A DNA stretch of 12,328 nucleotides from an uncultured Odoribacter sp. Lineage in GTDB: Bacteria > Bacteroidota > Bacteroidia > Bacteroidales > Marinifilaceae. Both the position numbers and the translations under genes were made by a program. The notes under the pieces are model-generated. The model saw nothing but the letters and a program-made list of their open reading frames with translations. It was not told the origin of the DNA and ran no database searches. The first letter of the stretch is position 1. Each line of letters starts with the position of its first letter. Positions 1 to 6,847 of the stretch are shown here, one piece after another. The stretch lies in the NCBI GenBank assembly GCA_910588375.1, contig CAJUQA010000034.1, positions 1 through 12,328 of the forward strand, given 5' to 3'.

Positions 1-152
1 GGGTATATATGTGTGTATATACGGCAAACGTGAACGTTTGTACTGCTTATCCTTTGATGTTAAAAATTGGTCGTTTTCTACTTAAGGATAAAGCTAAACG
101 CTTCAAATCAAATATGTCCGCTGCGACGGAATACGCTTATTCTCACCGTAGC
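1..152 (-). ncRNA. Candidate structured small RNA, left copy, 3' end outside window
   Basis: This is the putative transcribed part of the left repeat, reading towards base 1 from a start expected near 150-152, a few bases past the TATCTTTG element at 164-157. The first hairpin (117-156) has a GAATA/TATTC upper stem, a four-base loop, a bulged A and a lower stem with one A-C mismatch. Next come the stem AAGGATAAAGC/GCTTATCCTT with one bulged base, the CAAACGT/ACGTTTG hairpin and the TA-rich hairpin. The terminator seen after the right copy would lie beyond the window here. The RNA runs in the same direction as the acetyltransferase gene and begins about 30 bases beyond its stop, so it could also be a structured 3' UTR. 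Transcription is inferred from promoter and structure only. Confidence 0.5.
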
Positions 153-156
153 AGGA

Positions 157-164
157 CAAAGATA
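157..164 (-). promoter_or_regulatory. Putative -7 promoter element of left repeat RNA
   Basis: The minus strand reads TATCTTTG, a perfect match to the Bacteroidetes sigma-A -7 consensus TAnnTTTG. It is conserved in the right copy at 11658-11665. No TTTG -33 element lies at the expected 19-20 base spacing; that region is the T/C-rich 9-base tandem tail. The expected start falls near 150-152. Confidence 0.55.
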
Positions 165-182
165 GGAAAAAAGTTGAAAAGG

Positions 183-743
183 TTAAAATGTGGAATCGGT
201 TGAAGAAAAGCGCTTTTTTAACTCTTTTTCGTACGCCCGGCGTTTTCCTTTGTCGTAGCTGATTTCCCCGCAATAGGTGAAACCCAGTTTATCCAATACC
301 GCCATCATGGCGAAATTATCGAAGTTCGTATCCACTTTAAAGCTTTCGATACCTTTTTGCCGGGCAAGTTTTTCCACCTGTTGCAGAAAAAGAGAGGCAA
401 CACCTTGACCTTGTGTTTCTTGTGATACGGCGAGCCGATGTACGACTACATATTCTTTTTCAGAAAGCCACCTACCTTCGATACTTTCATAGGCAGCTTC
501 ACCATCAAAAATGACCGCTCCGAAACAGACTGTTTTTCCGGAACTGTCTTTTAAGACATAGGCTGTTTCGTTGGCAATATCGTTGTGGATATGGGATGGC
601 AGCGGATAATTATTATCCCATTGTTGCTTGCCTTCCCGTAACATCCGGTTTCTGGCATCATCAACAATTTTCCAAACCTCCTCGAAATCTTCCCCGGAAG
701 CTTTCTGAAAAACAAAAAAACGGCTACTCTCACTTGTACTCAT
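183..743 (-). CDS. GNAT-family N-acetyltransferase
   Basis: This is a 186-residue protein with a single Gcn5-related N-acetyltransferase fold, expected to move an acetyl group from acetyl-CoA to an amine in the cytosol; the substrate cannot be read from the sequence. The N-terminal part (residues about 11-43, with GEDFEEVWKIVDDARNRM and KQQW) is the usual first helix region. The acetyl-CoA loop is QGQGVA at 111-116, preceded by the strand VVVHRLAVS. NFDNFAMMAVLDKLGF is the typical motif B region. The ATG at 743 is preferred because the fold begins within 12 residues of it. A -7 element lies only 4 bases upstream, so the message may be leaderless. The stop codon (185-183) lies inside the tandem tail of the left repeat, and the gene is divergent from carA. 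The general family assignment is firm. Confidence 0.9.
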   Translation of the reverse strand: MSTSESSRFFVFQKASGEDFEEVWKIVDDARNRMLREGKQQWDNNYPLPSHIHNDIANETAYVLKDSSGKTVCFGAVIFDGEAAYESIEGRWLSEKEYVVVHRLAVSQETQGQGVASLFLQQVEKLARQKGIESFKVDTNFDNFAMMAVLDKLGFTYCGEISYDKGKRRAYEKELKKRFSSTDSTF

Positions 744-747
744 ACCA

Positions 748-755
748 CAAAGTTA
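748..755 (-). promoter_or_regulatory. Putative -7 promoter element of the GNAT gene
   Basis: The minus strand reads TAACTTTG, a match to TAnnTTTG, ending 4 bases before the ATG at 743. The expected transcription start (about 741-744) coincides with the start codon, which implies a leaderless or nearly leaderless mRNA. No clear TTTG -33 element is seen on the minus strand about 20 bases upstream. Confidence 0.45.
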
Positions 756-761
756 TAAAAG

Positions 762-793
762 ATTGTGAATGCTGGAAAGATTTATTAATTTTG
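762..793 (+). promoter_or_regulatory. Putative carAB promoter
   Basis: ATTG at 762-765 is followed after 20 bases by TAATTTTG at 786-793, fitting the Bacteroidetes -33/-7 arrangement. The start would be near 800, giving a 5' leader of about 36 bases before the carA ATG at 836. The -33 region lies just upstream of the divergent GNAT promoter, so the two polymerases would compete for nearly the same DNA. Confidence 0.6.
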
Positions 794-807
794 TCCCAAT
801 TTGGACA
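792..807 (+). promoter_or_regulatory. Small inverted repeat at carA transcription start
   Basis: TGTCC (792-796) and GGACA (803-807) form a perfect 5-base inverted repeat around CAATTT, overlapping the end of the -7 element and the expected start site. It is placed where a repressor would block initiation, or it could form a weak hairpin at the mRNA 5' end. No known regulator motif is recognised. Confidence 0.25.
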
Positions 808-835
808 GTCGCTAAATCAGTTCACATAAATAGGT

Positions 836-1918
836 ATGCAAAATTTAAAGAAAGCACGTTTGGTTCTGCAGGACGGAACTATTTTTGAAGGTACTTCTTT
901 CGGATATGAGCAGTCGGTTTCGGGAGAAGTCGTTTTTTATACGGCCATGACGGGGTATCCGGAAAGTTTGACGGATCCGTCGTATAAGGGGCAGATATTG
1001 GTGCCCACTTATCCGATGATAGGTAATTACGGAGTACCTTCCGAAGCAAGGAAAGACGGGTTGCCGGCGTTTTTCGAATCGGATAAGATTCATTGCACGG
1101 CGTTGGTCATTTCGGATTATTCGTTTGCATACAGTCATTGGAATTCGGAAAAAAGTCTCGGGGAATGGTTGAAAGACCAGAAAATACCGGGACTTTTTGG
1201 TATAGATACGCGGGCATTGACCAAGAAATTGCGGGAACACGGTTCTATGCTCGGAAAGATTGTTTTTGCCGGTCAGGATGTGGAGTTTTACGACCCGAAC
1301 CGGGAAAACATCGTGGCGCAGGTATCCACGCCCGAAGTGAAAGAGTACGGAAACGGCAAGTACAAAGTGGTATTGGTGGATTGCGGCGTGAAATACAACA
1401 TCATCCGTCACCTTTTAAAACGGGATGTGACCGTGAAACGTGTGCCCTGGAATTACGATTTTACCAATGAAGCGTGTGACGGGATATTTCTTTCCAACGG
1501 TCCCGGTGACCCGGCGCAATGCGAGGAGACCATACAGCATATCCGGAAAATGTTGGACAAAAATATTCCGATTATGGGGATATGCTTGGGGAATCAGCTG
1601 ATGGCAAGGGCTGCCGGAGCGGAAACCTATAAGTTGAAATACGGTCACCGCAGCCACAATCAGCCGGTGATGGAACCGGGCAAGAACCGTTGTTATATCA
1701 CTTCCCAGAATCACGGTTTTGCTATCGACGACAAGACATTGCCCGACGATTGGGAACCTTTGTTTGTCAATGTGAACGATGGGACAAACGAGGGCATCCG
1801 TCATAAATCGAAACCTTTCTTTTCGGCTCAGTTCCATCCGGAGGCTTCCAGCGGTCCGGTAGATACGGAGTATCTTTTTGACGAGTTCGTGAAGAATATG
1901 GAGAAGAGTAAAAAATGA
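836..1918 (+). CDS. carA: Carbamoyl-phosphate synthase small (glutaminase) subunit
   Basis: CarA hydrolyses glutamine and passes ammonia through a tunnel to CarB for carbamoyl-phosphate synthesis, which feeds pyrimidine and arginine production. The 360-residue length is slightly shorter than E. coli CarA (382). The N-terminal CPSase small-chain domain covers about residues 6-135 (LVLQDGTIFEGTSFG, then VVFYTAMTGYPESLTDPSYKGQ). The C-terminal class I glutamine amidotransferase domain begins near 175. The catalytic triad is complete: the nucleophile C250 in GICLGNQ, and H334 and E336 in QFHPEAS. LSNGPGDP is the oxyanion-hole region. The ATG at 836 is the only sensible start. A promoter lies at 762-793 and carB follows after 27 bases, so the two form an operon. 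Assignment is secure. Confidence 0.98.
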   Translation: MQNLKKARLVLQDGTIFEGTSFGYEQSVSGEVVFYTAMTGYPESLTDPSYKGQILVPTYPMIGNYGVPSEARKDGLPAFFESDKIHCTALVISDYSFAYSHWNSEKSLGEWLKDQKIPGLFGIDTRALTKKLREHGSMLGKIVFAGQDVEFYDPNRENIVAQVSTPEVKEYGNGKYKVVLVDCGVKYNIIRHLLKRDVTVKRVPWNYDFTNEACDGIFLSNGPGDPAQCEETIQHIRKMLDKNIPIMGICLGNQLMARAAGAETYKLKYGHRSHNQPVMEPGKNRCYITSQNHGFAIDDKTLPDDWEPLFVNVNDGTNEGIRHKSKPFFSAQFHPEASSGPVDTEYLFDEFVKNMEKSKK

Positions 1919-1945
1919 GAAGTTAAAGGTTAAAATTGAAAGGAA

Positions 1946-4900
1946 ATGAAAGAGATAAACAAAATATTGCTGTTAGGTTCGGGTGCATTGAAAATCGGTG
2001 AAGCGGGCGAGTTTGACTATTCCGGTTCGCAGGCGTTGAAAGCCATCCGGGAGGAGGGAAAATACAGTGTGTTGATTAACCCGAATATCGCTACGGTTCA
2101 GACGTCGGAAGGGGTGGCCGATAAGATTTATTATTTGCCGGTGACACCGGATTTTGTAGAAGAAGTTATCCGGAAAGAGCGGCCGGACGGCATTTTGTTG
2201 TCGTTTGGCGGACAGACGGCATTGAATTGCGGGGTGGAATTGTATAAGAGAGGCGTGTTGGAAAAGTATGAGGTGGAGGTGTTGGGTACTCCCGTGCAGG
2301 CGATTATCGATACGGAAGACCGGGAGATATTTTCCGACAAATTGCACGAAATCGGGGTAAAAACTCCGCGCAGCATTGCCGCCGATAATATGGAACAGGC
2401 GTTGAAGGCGGCCGAGGAACTCGGTTTCCCGTTGATTATCCGGGCGGCTTACACGTTAGGCGGTTTGGGTTCGGGCTTCTGTGCCAATATGGAAGAGTTG
2501 AAGAAACTGGCAGGAAGTGCCTTTTCGTATTCTCCACAGATTTTGGTGGAAGAGTCTTTGAAGGGTTGGAAAGAGATAGAGTATGAAGTGGTGCGGGACC
2601 AATACGACAACTGTATCACGGTATGTAATATGGAAAATTTCGACCCGCTGGGAATCCATACGGGCGAGAGTATTGTGGTGGCGCCTTCGCAGACGTTGAG
2701 CAACAGTGAGTACCATAAATTGCGGGAAATCGCTATCAAAATCATACGTCATGTGGGGATTGTGGGAGAGTGTAACGTGCAGTATTGTTTAGACCCCAAT
2801 TCGGAGGATTACCGGGTGATTGAGGTAAATGCGCGTTTGTCGCGTTCCAGTGCGCTGGCGTCGAAAGCGACGGGCTATCCTTTGGCTTTTGTCGCTGCCA
2901 AACTGGCGATGGGCTACGGATTGCACGAGATTAAAAACTCCGTGACGAAGGTAACGACGGCTTGTTTTGAACCGGCCTTGGACTATATTGTCTGCAAGAT
3001 TCCGCGTTGGGATTTGAATAAATTTGAAGGAGTGTCCAAACTGATAGGCTCTTCGATGAAGAGTGTGGGAGAGATTATGGCCATCGGGCGTACGTTCGAG
3101 GAGGTGATACAGAAGGGATTGCGCATGGTGGGGCAGGGAATGCACGGTTTTGTGGGCAACAACAAGGAGGTAAGGGACATCGATGAGGAGTTGGTGAACC
3201 CGACCGACAACCGTATTTTTGCCATTGCGGCGGCCTTCGATAAGGGCTATTCGGTGGATAAAATACACGAAATGACTCGGATTGACAAGTGGTTTCTGGA
3301 GCGGTTGAAAAACATTCATGACCTGAAAGAGGAGTTGGGCAAATATACGACAGTCAGAGGGGTTACTCCCATGATGTTGAAGAAAGCGAAGCAGATGGGA
3401 TTTTCCGATTTCCAGATAGGACGCCTGACGATAAAAGACGAGGCTTTGAGTGCACATGAGTGCATGTTGCGGGTGCGGGCCTATCGGAAGGAATTGGGCA
3501 TTACGCCCTGTATCAAGCAGATTGATACGTTGGCGGGAGAGTATCCGGCGCAGACGAATTACCTGTATGTGACGTATAACGGTACCGAAACGGATGTGGC
3601 CTATGAACGTGACGGGAAGTCGGTGGTTGTGTTGGGTTCGGGGGCTTACCGCATCGGGAGCAGCGTAGAATTCGACTGGTGTTGTGTGAGTGCCGTCAAT
3701 GCGATTAAAAAGGCAGGCTACCGTTCGGTGATGATAAACTACAATCCGGAGACGGTCAGCACGGATTATGACACTTGCGACCGCTTGTATTTCGATGAAT
3801 TGTCGTTTGAGCGGGTGATGGATATTGTGGATTTGGAGGAGCCGAAGGGAGTGATTGTTTCTACGGGAGGACAGATTCCGAATAATCTGGCGATGCGTCT
3901 GTATGAACAGCATGTCAATATATTGGGTACGTCGGCGCTGTCGATTGACCGCGCGGAAGACCGGCAGAAATTTTCGACCATGTGCGACCAGTTGGGCATC
4001 GACCAGCCCCGTTGGCGGGAACTGACCAGTATAGAGGATATTTATAAATTTATAGACGAAGTGGGTTTCCCGTTACTGATTCGTCCGTCTTACGTATTGT
4101 CGGGAGCGGCGATGAATGTGGTGTCCAACAAAGAGGAATTGCTCCATTTTCTGGAATTGGCGGCAGAGGTGTCGAAAGACCATCCGGTGGTAGTCACCGA
4201 GTTTGTACAGCAGGCCAAAGAAGTGGAGATTGACGCAGTGGCCCAGGAGGGTGTGATAAAGGCATATGCCATCAGCGAGCATGTGGAGTTTGCGGGAGTG
4301 CATTCGGGAGATGCCACTATCGTATTTCCTGCCCAGAAACTGTATATCGAAACCATCCGGCGGATTAAGAAGATTGCGAGGGCGATAGCCAAGGAATTGA
4401 ATATTTCCGGACCGTTCAATATGCAGTTCTTAGCCAAGGATAACGACATCAAGGTGATAGAATGCAACCTGCGTGCTTCGCGGAGTTTCCCGTTCGTGTC
4501 GAAGGTTTTGAAGTCCAATTTTGTCGAGCTGGCGACACGGATTATGTTGGGAGAACATGTACAGGAATTGCATAAATCGGTGTTTGATTTGGACTATGTC
4601 GGGGTGAAGGCTTCTCAGTTCTCTTTTGCCCGTCTGTTGAAAGCGGATCCCGTATTGGGCGTGGATATGTCTTCTACCGGGGAAGTGGGCTGTATCGGCG
4701 AGAATTATTACGAGGCGATATTGAAGAGTATGTTGTCCGTCGGTCACCGGATTCCGGAAAAGAACATTTTGATTTCTTCCGGTCCTACCCGTTCGAAAGT
4801 GGAATTGCTGGAATCCACCAAGTTGTTGCTGGATAAGGGATATAACGTTTTTGCCACTGCCGGTACGGCGAAATTCCTTGCCGACAACGGTATTGAGGTT

Positions 4901-5161
4901 CCGGTGTTGTACTGGCCGGATGAGGAGCGGGAACCGAATATTATGGACTATCTGAAAAACAAGAAAATCGATATGGTGGTCAATATCCCGAAGAACCTGA
5001 CGAAAAGGGAGCTGGATAACGGATACAAGATACGGCGTGCGGCCGTGGACTATAATATCCCCTTATTGACCAATGCCCGTCTGGCAAGTGCGTTTATTTA
5101 CGCTATCTGTAAAGTGGATAAGAAGGATATTGCGATTAAGAGCTGGGATGAATACAAATAA
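1946..5161 (+). CDS. carB: Carbamoyl-phosphate synthase large subunit
   Basis: CarB makes carbamoyl phosphate from bicarbonate, ammonia supplied by CarA, and two ATP. At 1071 residues it is the normal full length (E. coli 1073). The first half starts with KILLLGSGALKIGEAGEFDYSGSQA and contains the first ATP-grasp domain (about 130-400, with AAYTLGGLGSGF). A middle oligomerisation region covers about 400-550. The second half starts with VVVLGSGAYRIGSSVEFDW (about 555) and holds the second ATP-grasp domain (RPSYVLSGAAM, CNLRASRSFPFVSK). The C-terminal MGS-like allosteric domain begins near residue 938 (ILISSGPTRSKVELLES) and ends with LLTNARLASAF. The start is preceded by GAAAGGAA, a weak ribosome site. 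A strong hairpin terminator begins 19 bases after the stop. A 374-residue antisense open frame inside it is a codon-bias shadow. Confidence 0.98.
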   Translation: MKEINKILLLGSGALKIGEAGEFDYSGSQALKAIREEGKYSVLINPNIATVQTSEGVADKIYYLPVTPDFVEEVIRKERPDGILLSFGGQTALNCGVELYKRGVLEKYEVEVLGTPVQAIIDTEDREIFSDKLHEIGVKTPRSIAADNMEQALKAAEELGFPLIIRAAYTLGGLGSGFCANMEELKKLAGSAFSYSPQILVEESLKGWKEIEYEVVRDQYDNCITVCNMENFDPLGIHTGESIVVAPSQTLSNSEYHKLREIAIKIIRHVGIVGECNVQYCLDPNSEDYRVIEVNARLSRSSALASKATGYPLAFVAAKLAMGYGLHEIKNSVTKVTTACFEPALDYIVCKIPRWDLNKFEGVSKLIGSSMKSVGEIMAIGRTFEEVIQKGLRMVGQGMHGFVGNNKEVRDIDEELVNPTDNRIFAIAAAFDKGYSVDKIHEMTRIDKWFLERLKNIHDLKEELGKYTTVRGVTPMMLKKAKQMGFSDFQIGRLTIKDEALSAHECMLRVRAYRKELGITPCIKQIDTLAGEYPAQTNYLYVTYNGTETDVAYERDGKSVVVLGSGAYRIGSSVEFDWCCVSAVNAIKKAGYRSVMINYNPETVSTDYDTCDRLYFDELSFERVMDIVDLEEPKGVIVSTGGQIPNNLAMRLYEQHVNILGTSALSIDRAEDRQKFSTMCDQLGIDQPRWRELTSIEDIYKFIDEVGFPLLIRPSYVLSGAAMNVVSNKEELLHFLELAAEVSKDHPVVVTEFVQQAKEVEIDAVAQEGVIKAYAISEHVEFAGVHSGDATIVFPAQKLYIETIRRIKKIARAIAKELNISGPFNMQFLAKDNDIKVIECNLRASRSFPFVSKVLKSNFVELATRIMLGEHVQELHKSVFDLDYVGVKASQFSFARLLKADPVLGVDMSSTGEVGCIGENYYEAILKSMLSVGHRIPEKNILISSGPTRSKVELLESTKLLLDKGYNVFATAGTAKFLADNGIEVPVLYWPDEEREPNIMDYLKNKKIDMVVNIPKNLTKRELDNGYKIRRAAVDYNIPLLTNARLASAFIYAICKVDKKDIAIKSWDEYK

Positions 5162-5180
5162 CGGCGGATAATTTTTTGAA

Positions 5181-5226
5181 AAATAGCACAAAGGGAAATT
5201 TCTTTTTGTGCTATTTGTTTTTTATG
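5181..5226 (+). terminator. Rho-independent terminator of carAB
   Basis: AAATAGCACAAA (5181-5192) pairs perfectly with TTTGTGCTATTT (5205-5216), a 12-bp stem around a 12-base loop, followed by G and a run of Ts to about 5223. It sits 19 bases after the carB stop. The minus-strand side also has a T-rich tail (TTTTTTC), so some bidirectional function is possible. Confidence 0.9.
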
Positions 5227-5233
5227 CTGTCTT

Positions 5234-5248
5234 TTTAACTTAGTTAAA
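5234..5248. promoter_or_regulatory. Perfect palindrome upstream of the metalloprotease gene
   Basis: TTTAACTTAGTTAAA is a 15-base palindrome with a central T, about 80 bases upstream of the ATG at 5327 and just after the carB terminator. It could be an operator, but it is AT-rich and may be chance. The rest of the gap to 5326 shows no good TAnnTTTG element; TATTTTTA (about 5285-5292) and TAATTTTT (5314-5321) are the nearest. Confidence 0.2.
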
Positions 5249-5326
5249 CTCCTTTCTTTTTCCAGAATCGCTTCATTTTTGTTTTATTTTTACCCCGTGC
5301 GTCAGGTATAACTTAATTTTTACAGC

Positions 5327-6388
5327 ATGTGGGCAGATAGGTGTGCGGGAAAGTTTGGGTTGTGTGTGGTGTGTGTATGTTGGGTGTTTACGGTTTGTAA
5401 CGGGAAACCGGTGGAAGGGGAGATGCGGATAAAACCGGGTGATCAATATGCGGAAATGTGTCAGTTGATGCTGCAGGACAACGAGTCTTCCAAAGTGTTA
5501 TTTGATCCGGAAGAGCGGAGTTTTTACGTCAATGCACCTTTGCAGGTACGCCTGGTGCGTAAGAAGCACCTGTTGGTGCGCTTTTTTTCTCCCCGTCCGG
5601 TGAAAAATCTGGTTATTTGGGGGAAATGGAAGGGGATGCCGGAACAGGTGAAACTGGCTGAATTTGAAGAGTTGCCTGCCTTTGCTGAATATGTGCTTCC
5701 GATGCCTTGTATCCGTAGGGAGGCGTATTTCCTTACCCGTTCTGGGCAGCGTATTTTTGTTCCGGAAAGACGACAGGTCGAGGAGTTGGAAACGGAAATA
5801 GAGTGTGCGGATCCGTACTATTGCAAGGTGGTTTCTTCCAAATGCCGGTGGCGTGTTTCTTTCGGGGCTTATCAGGGGAAGAACTGGACGCCCCTGCTCC
5901 CTGCCCATGCGCGCGAGGCCGTGGCGATAGCTTTGAATTTGGCTTATTTGTTTTCGACCGAAGCGTTTAAACGGGGGCTGTTGGCTGCGGAGGGGAGTTT
6001 GTATGCGGATAACAACCATACGCCGGTGGATGTGGAGAAACTTTACGACCGGATTTTTGAATTGCCGGCCTTGGTCTACGGCCATGTGACCGGGGTGAAC
6101 GGCTTGGGGGGCGGTTCGGTTTTCGGATTGGCGGAGTGGTGCTATCTGGAGCATTATGCGGATGATAATTGCGTGACCCGGACTATTTTTCATGAATTTG
6201 CCCACTGTCTGGGCTTCAGTCATTCGGGGAATATGACGTATGAAAACGGTTTGGGAAAAGGCTGGGTGGCGCTTTGCAGCGGGTTGTATACCCGGATGTC
6301 CATAGATGAGGAATTGCCTGTTTATTCCCGGCGTTTTTTGTCTACGCGCGGATGTCCTTTTCTTTATAATGTATCGGCGTCGTTATAA
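5327..6388 (+). CDS. Secreted zinc metalloprotease-like protein (HExxHxxGxxH)
   Basis: This 353-residue protein starts with a hydrophobic, cysteine-rich segment (about residues 10-25, GLCVVCVCWVFTVC) that looks like a signal peptide, so export to the periplasm or cell surface is likely. C24 is not preceded by a canonical lipobox, so lipoprotein status is doubtful. Residues 289-299 read HEFAHCLGFSH, the extended zinc site of metzincin peptidases: H289, H293 and H299 as ligands and E290 as catalytic base. GNMTY follows directly, and M324 in YTRMS could be the Met-turn. The C-terminal part (GWVALC, LPVYSRRFL) is strongly patterned, and I recall similar endings in Bacteroidetes hypothetical proteins. 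The middle region matches nothing I recognise. Its own promoter is unclear. The signal-peptide codons are unusually GT-rich. Peptidase activity is inferred from the motif; the substrate is unknown. Confidence 0.75.
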   Translation: MWADRCAGKFGLCVVCVCWVFTVCNGKPVEGEMRIKPGDQYAEMCQLMLQDNESSKVLFDPEERSFYVNAPLQVRLVRKKHLLVRFFSPRPVKNLVIWGKWKGMPEQVKLAEFEELPAFAEYVLPMPCIRREAYFLTRSGQRIFVPERRQVEELETEIECADPYYCKVVSSKCRWRVSFGAYQGKNWTPLLPAHAREAVAIALNLAYLFSTEAFKRGLLAAEGSLYADNNHTPVDVEKLYDRIFELPALVYGHVTGVNGLGGGSVFGLAEWCYLEHYADDNCVTRTIFHEFAHCLGFSHSGNMTYENGLGKGWVALCSGLYTRMSIDEELPVYSRRFLSTRGCPFLYNVSASL

Positions 6389-6398
6389 ACGGTCGGAT

Positions 6399-6429
6399 TT
6401 TGTGTAATGCAGGGAATCTTTTATTTTTG
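6399..6429 (+). promoter_or_regulatory. Consensus promoter of the DUF1904 gene
   Basis: TTTG at 6399-6402, a 19-base spacer, then TATTTTTG at 6422-6429 give a full match to the Bacteroidetes -33/-7 pattern. The start is expected near 6435, leaving a leader of about 28 bases. This separates the gene from the metalloprotease transcription unit, which ends 10 bases upstream without a visible terminator. Confidence 0.75.
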
Positions 6430-6462
6430 TTTCGATGGTTTGTGCAATAAAAGTGAAAGAGT

Positions 6463-6792
6463 ATGCCTTTTTTTAGATTTTACGCAACGGACAGGACAAA
6501 ATTGGCCGAGGTCAGCGAACGGCTGACGGATCGGATACAAGCCGCCATAGGTTGTCCCCGTGAGCATATTGTCCTTGAGTGGATTCCTGCCGAGAGGGTG
6601 TGTGACGGCCGGTTTGTTTCGGAAGGGTGGCCCTATGTGGAGGTTTCCTGGTTCAAAAGGCCGCCGGAATTGCAGCAGCAAGTGGCGCGGATTGTCTCCT
6701 CGGCGTTACGGGATGTGGGGTATCCGGATTCGGATGTCTATTTCCACATACTGGATGCGTCTAATTATTACGAAAACGGGGAAAAGCAATGA
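6463..6792 (+). CDS. DUF1904 / tautomerase-like small protein
   Basis: This 109-residue cytosolic protein resembles the DUF1904 family, whose fold is related to 4-oxalocrotonate tautomerase. It begins MPFFRF, so removal of the initiator Met would expose an N-terminal proline, the catalytic base in tautomerases. Other family-like features are the WPYVEVSWFKRPPELQQQVARIVSSALRDVGY segment (a strand then a helix) and the C-terminal YYENG motif. The substrate and physiological role are unknown, and DUF1904 proteins are not established enzymes. The ATG at 6463 is supported by the conserved MP start and by the promoter at 6399-6429. The downstream penicillin-binding gene has its own -7 element, so the two need not be co-transcribed. 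Confidence 0.85.
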   Translation: MPFFRFYATDRTKLAEVSERLTDRIQAAIGCPREHIVLEWIPAERVCDGRFVSEGWPYVEVSWFKRPPELQQQVARIVSSALRDVGYPDSDVYFHILDASNYYENGEKQ

Positions 6793-6811
6793 AAATTGAT
6801 AGCGTTTTATT

Positions 6812-6819
6812 TATCTTTG
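6812..6819 (+). promoter_or_regulatory. Putative -7 element of the PBP1A-radA unit
   Basis: TATCTTTG matches TAnnTTTG exactly, with a start expected near 6826 and a leader of about 22 bases to the ATG at 6848. No TTTG lies at the expected spacing; the nearest TTG (6796-6798) is too close. The element helps reject the in-frame TTG at 6836 as the start codon. Confidence 0.5.
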
Positions 6820-6847
6820 CCCGTTAGAAAATTAATTGCGAAGGTGC

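Larger units (their letters stand above)
1..189 (-). repeat. Long inverted repeat, left copy (outer edge at window start)
   Basis: This stretch matches the reverse complement of 11623-11820 at about 93% identity; by eye I count 10 substitutions and 2 single-base indels over about 181 bases. It contains, from the outer end inwards, a TA-rich hairpin (3-9 with 16-22), the palindrome CAAACGTGAACGTTTG (25-40), a stem pairing 45-54 with 84-94, a long hairpin (117-156), a TATCTTTG -7 element on the minus strand (157-164) and a short 9-base tandem tail (173-195). The window begins at base 1 of the match, so the repeat may extend further left. No transposase or target-site duplication is visible. Strand is given in the reading sense of the internal promoter. 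Confidence 0.95.

Noticed and set aside
9..203. Open frame in the left repeat containing MSAATEYAYSHR, with a counterpart at 11517-11708 on the minus strand
   Set aside because: Both frames run against the promoter direction. The differences between copies change amino acids (S/N, R/G, G/R) while preserving RNA pairing, and the reading frames diverge after the A-run. Treated as a chance frame inside a non-coding repeat.
2789..3913. A 374-codon open frame antisense to carB
   Set aside because: It lies wholly inside the secure carB gene, has no recognisable domains, and has the low-complexity H/R/I-rich composition typical of antisense shadows.
5327..5401. Lipoprotein signal ending at C24 of the metalloprotease-like protein
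   Set aside because: The residues before the cysteine (F-T-V) do not fit a lipobox, which needs a small residue next to the cysteine. A plain signal peptide is more likely.
6836..6847. TTG start giving four additional residues on the penicillin-binding protein
   Set aside because: The ATG at 6848 gives a normal MFKKYKR membrane-anchor start and a reasonable 22-base leader from the -7 element; the TTG would leave only about 10 bases.
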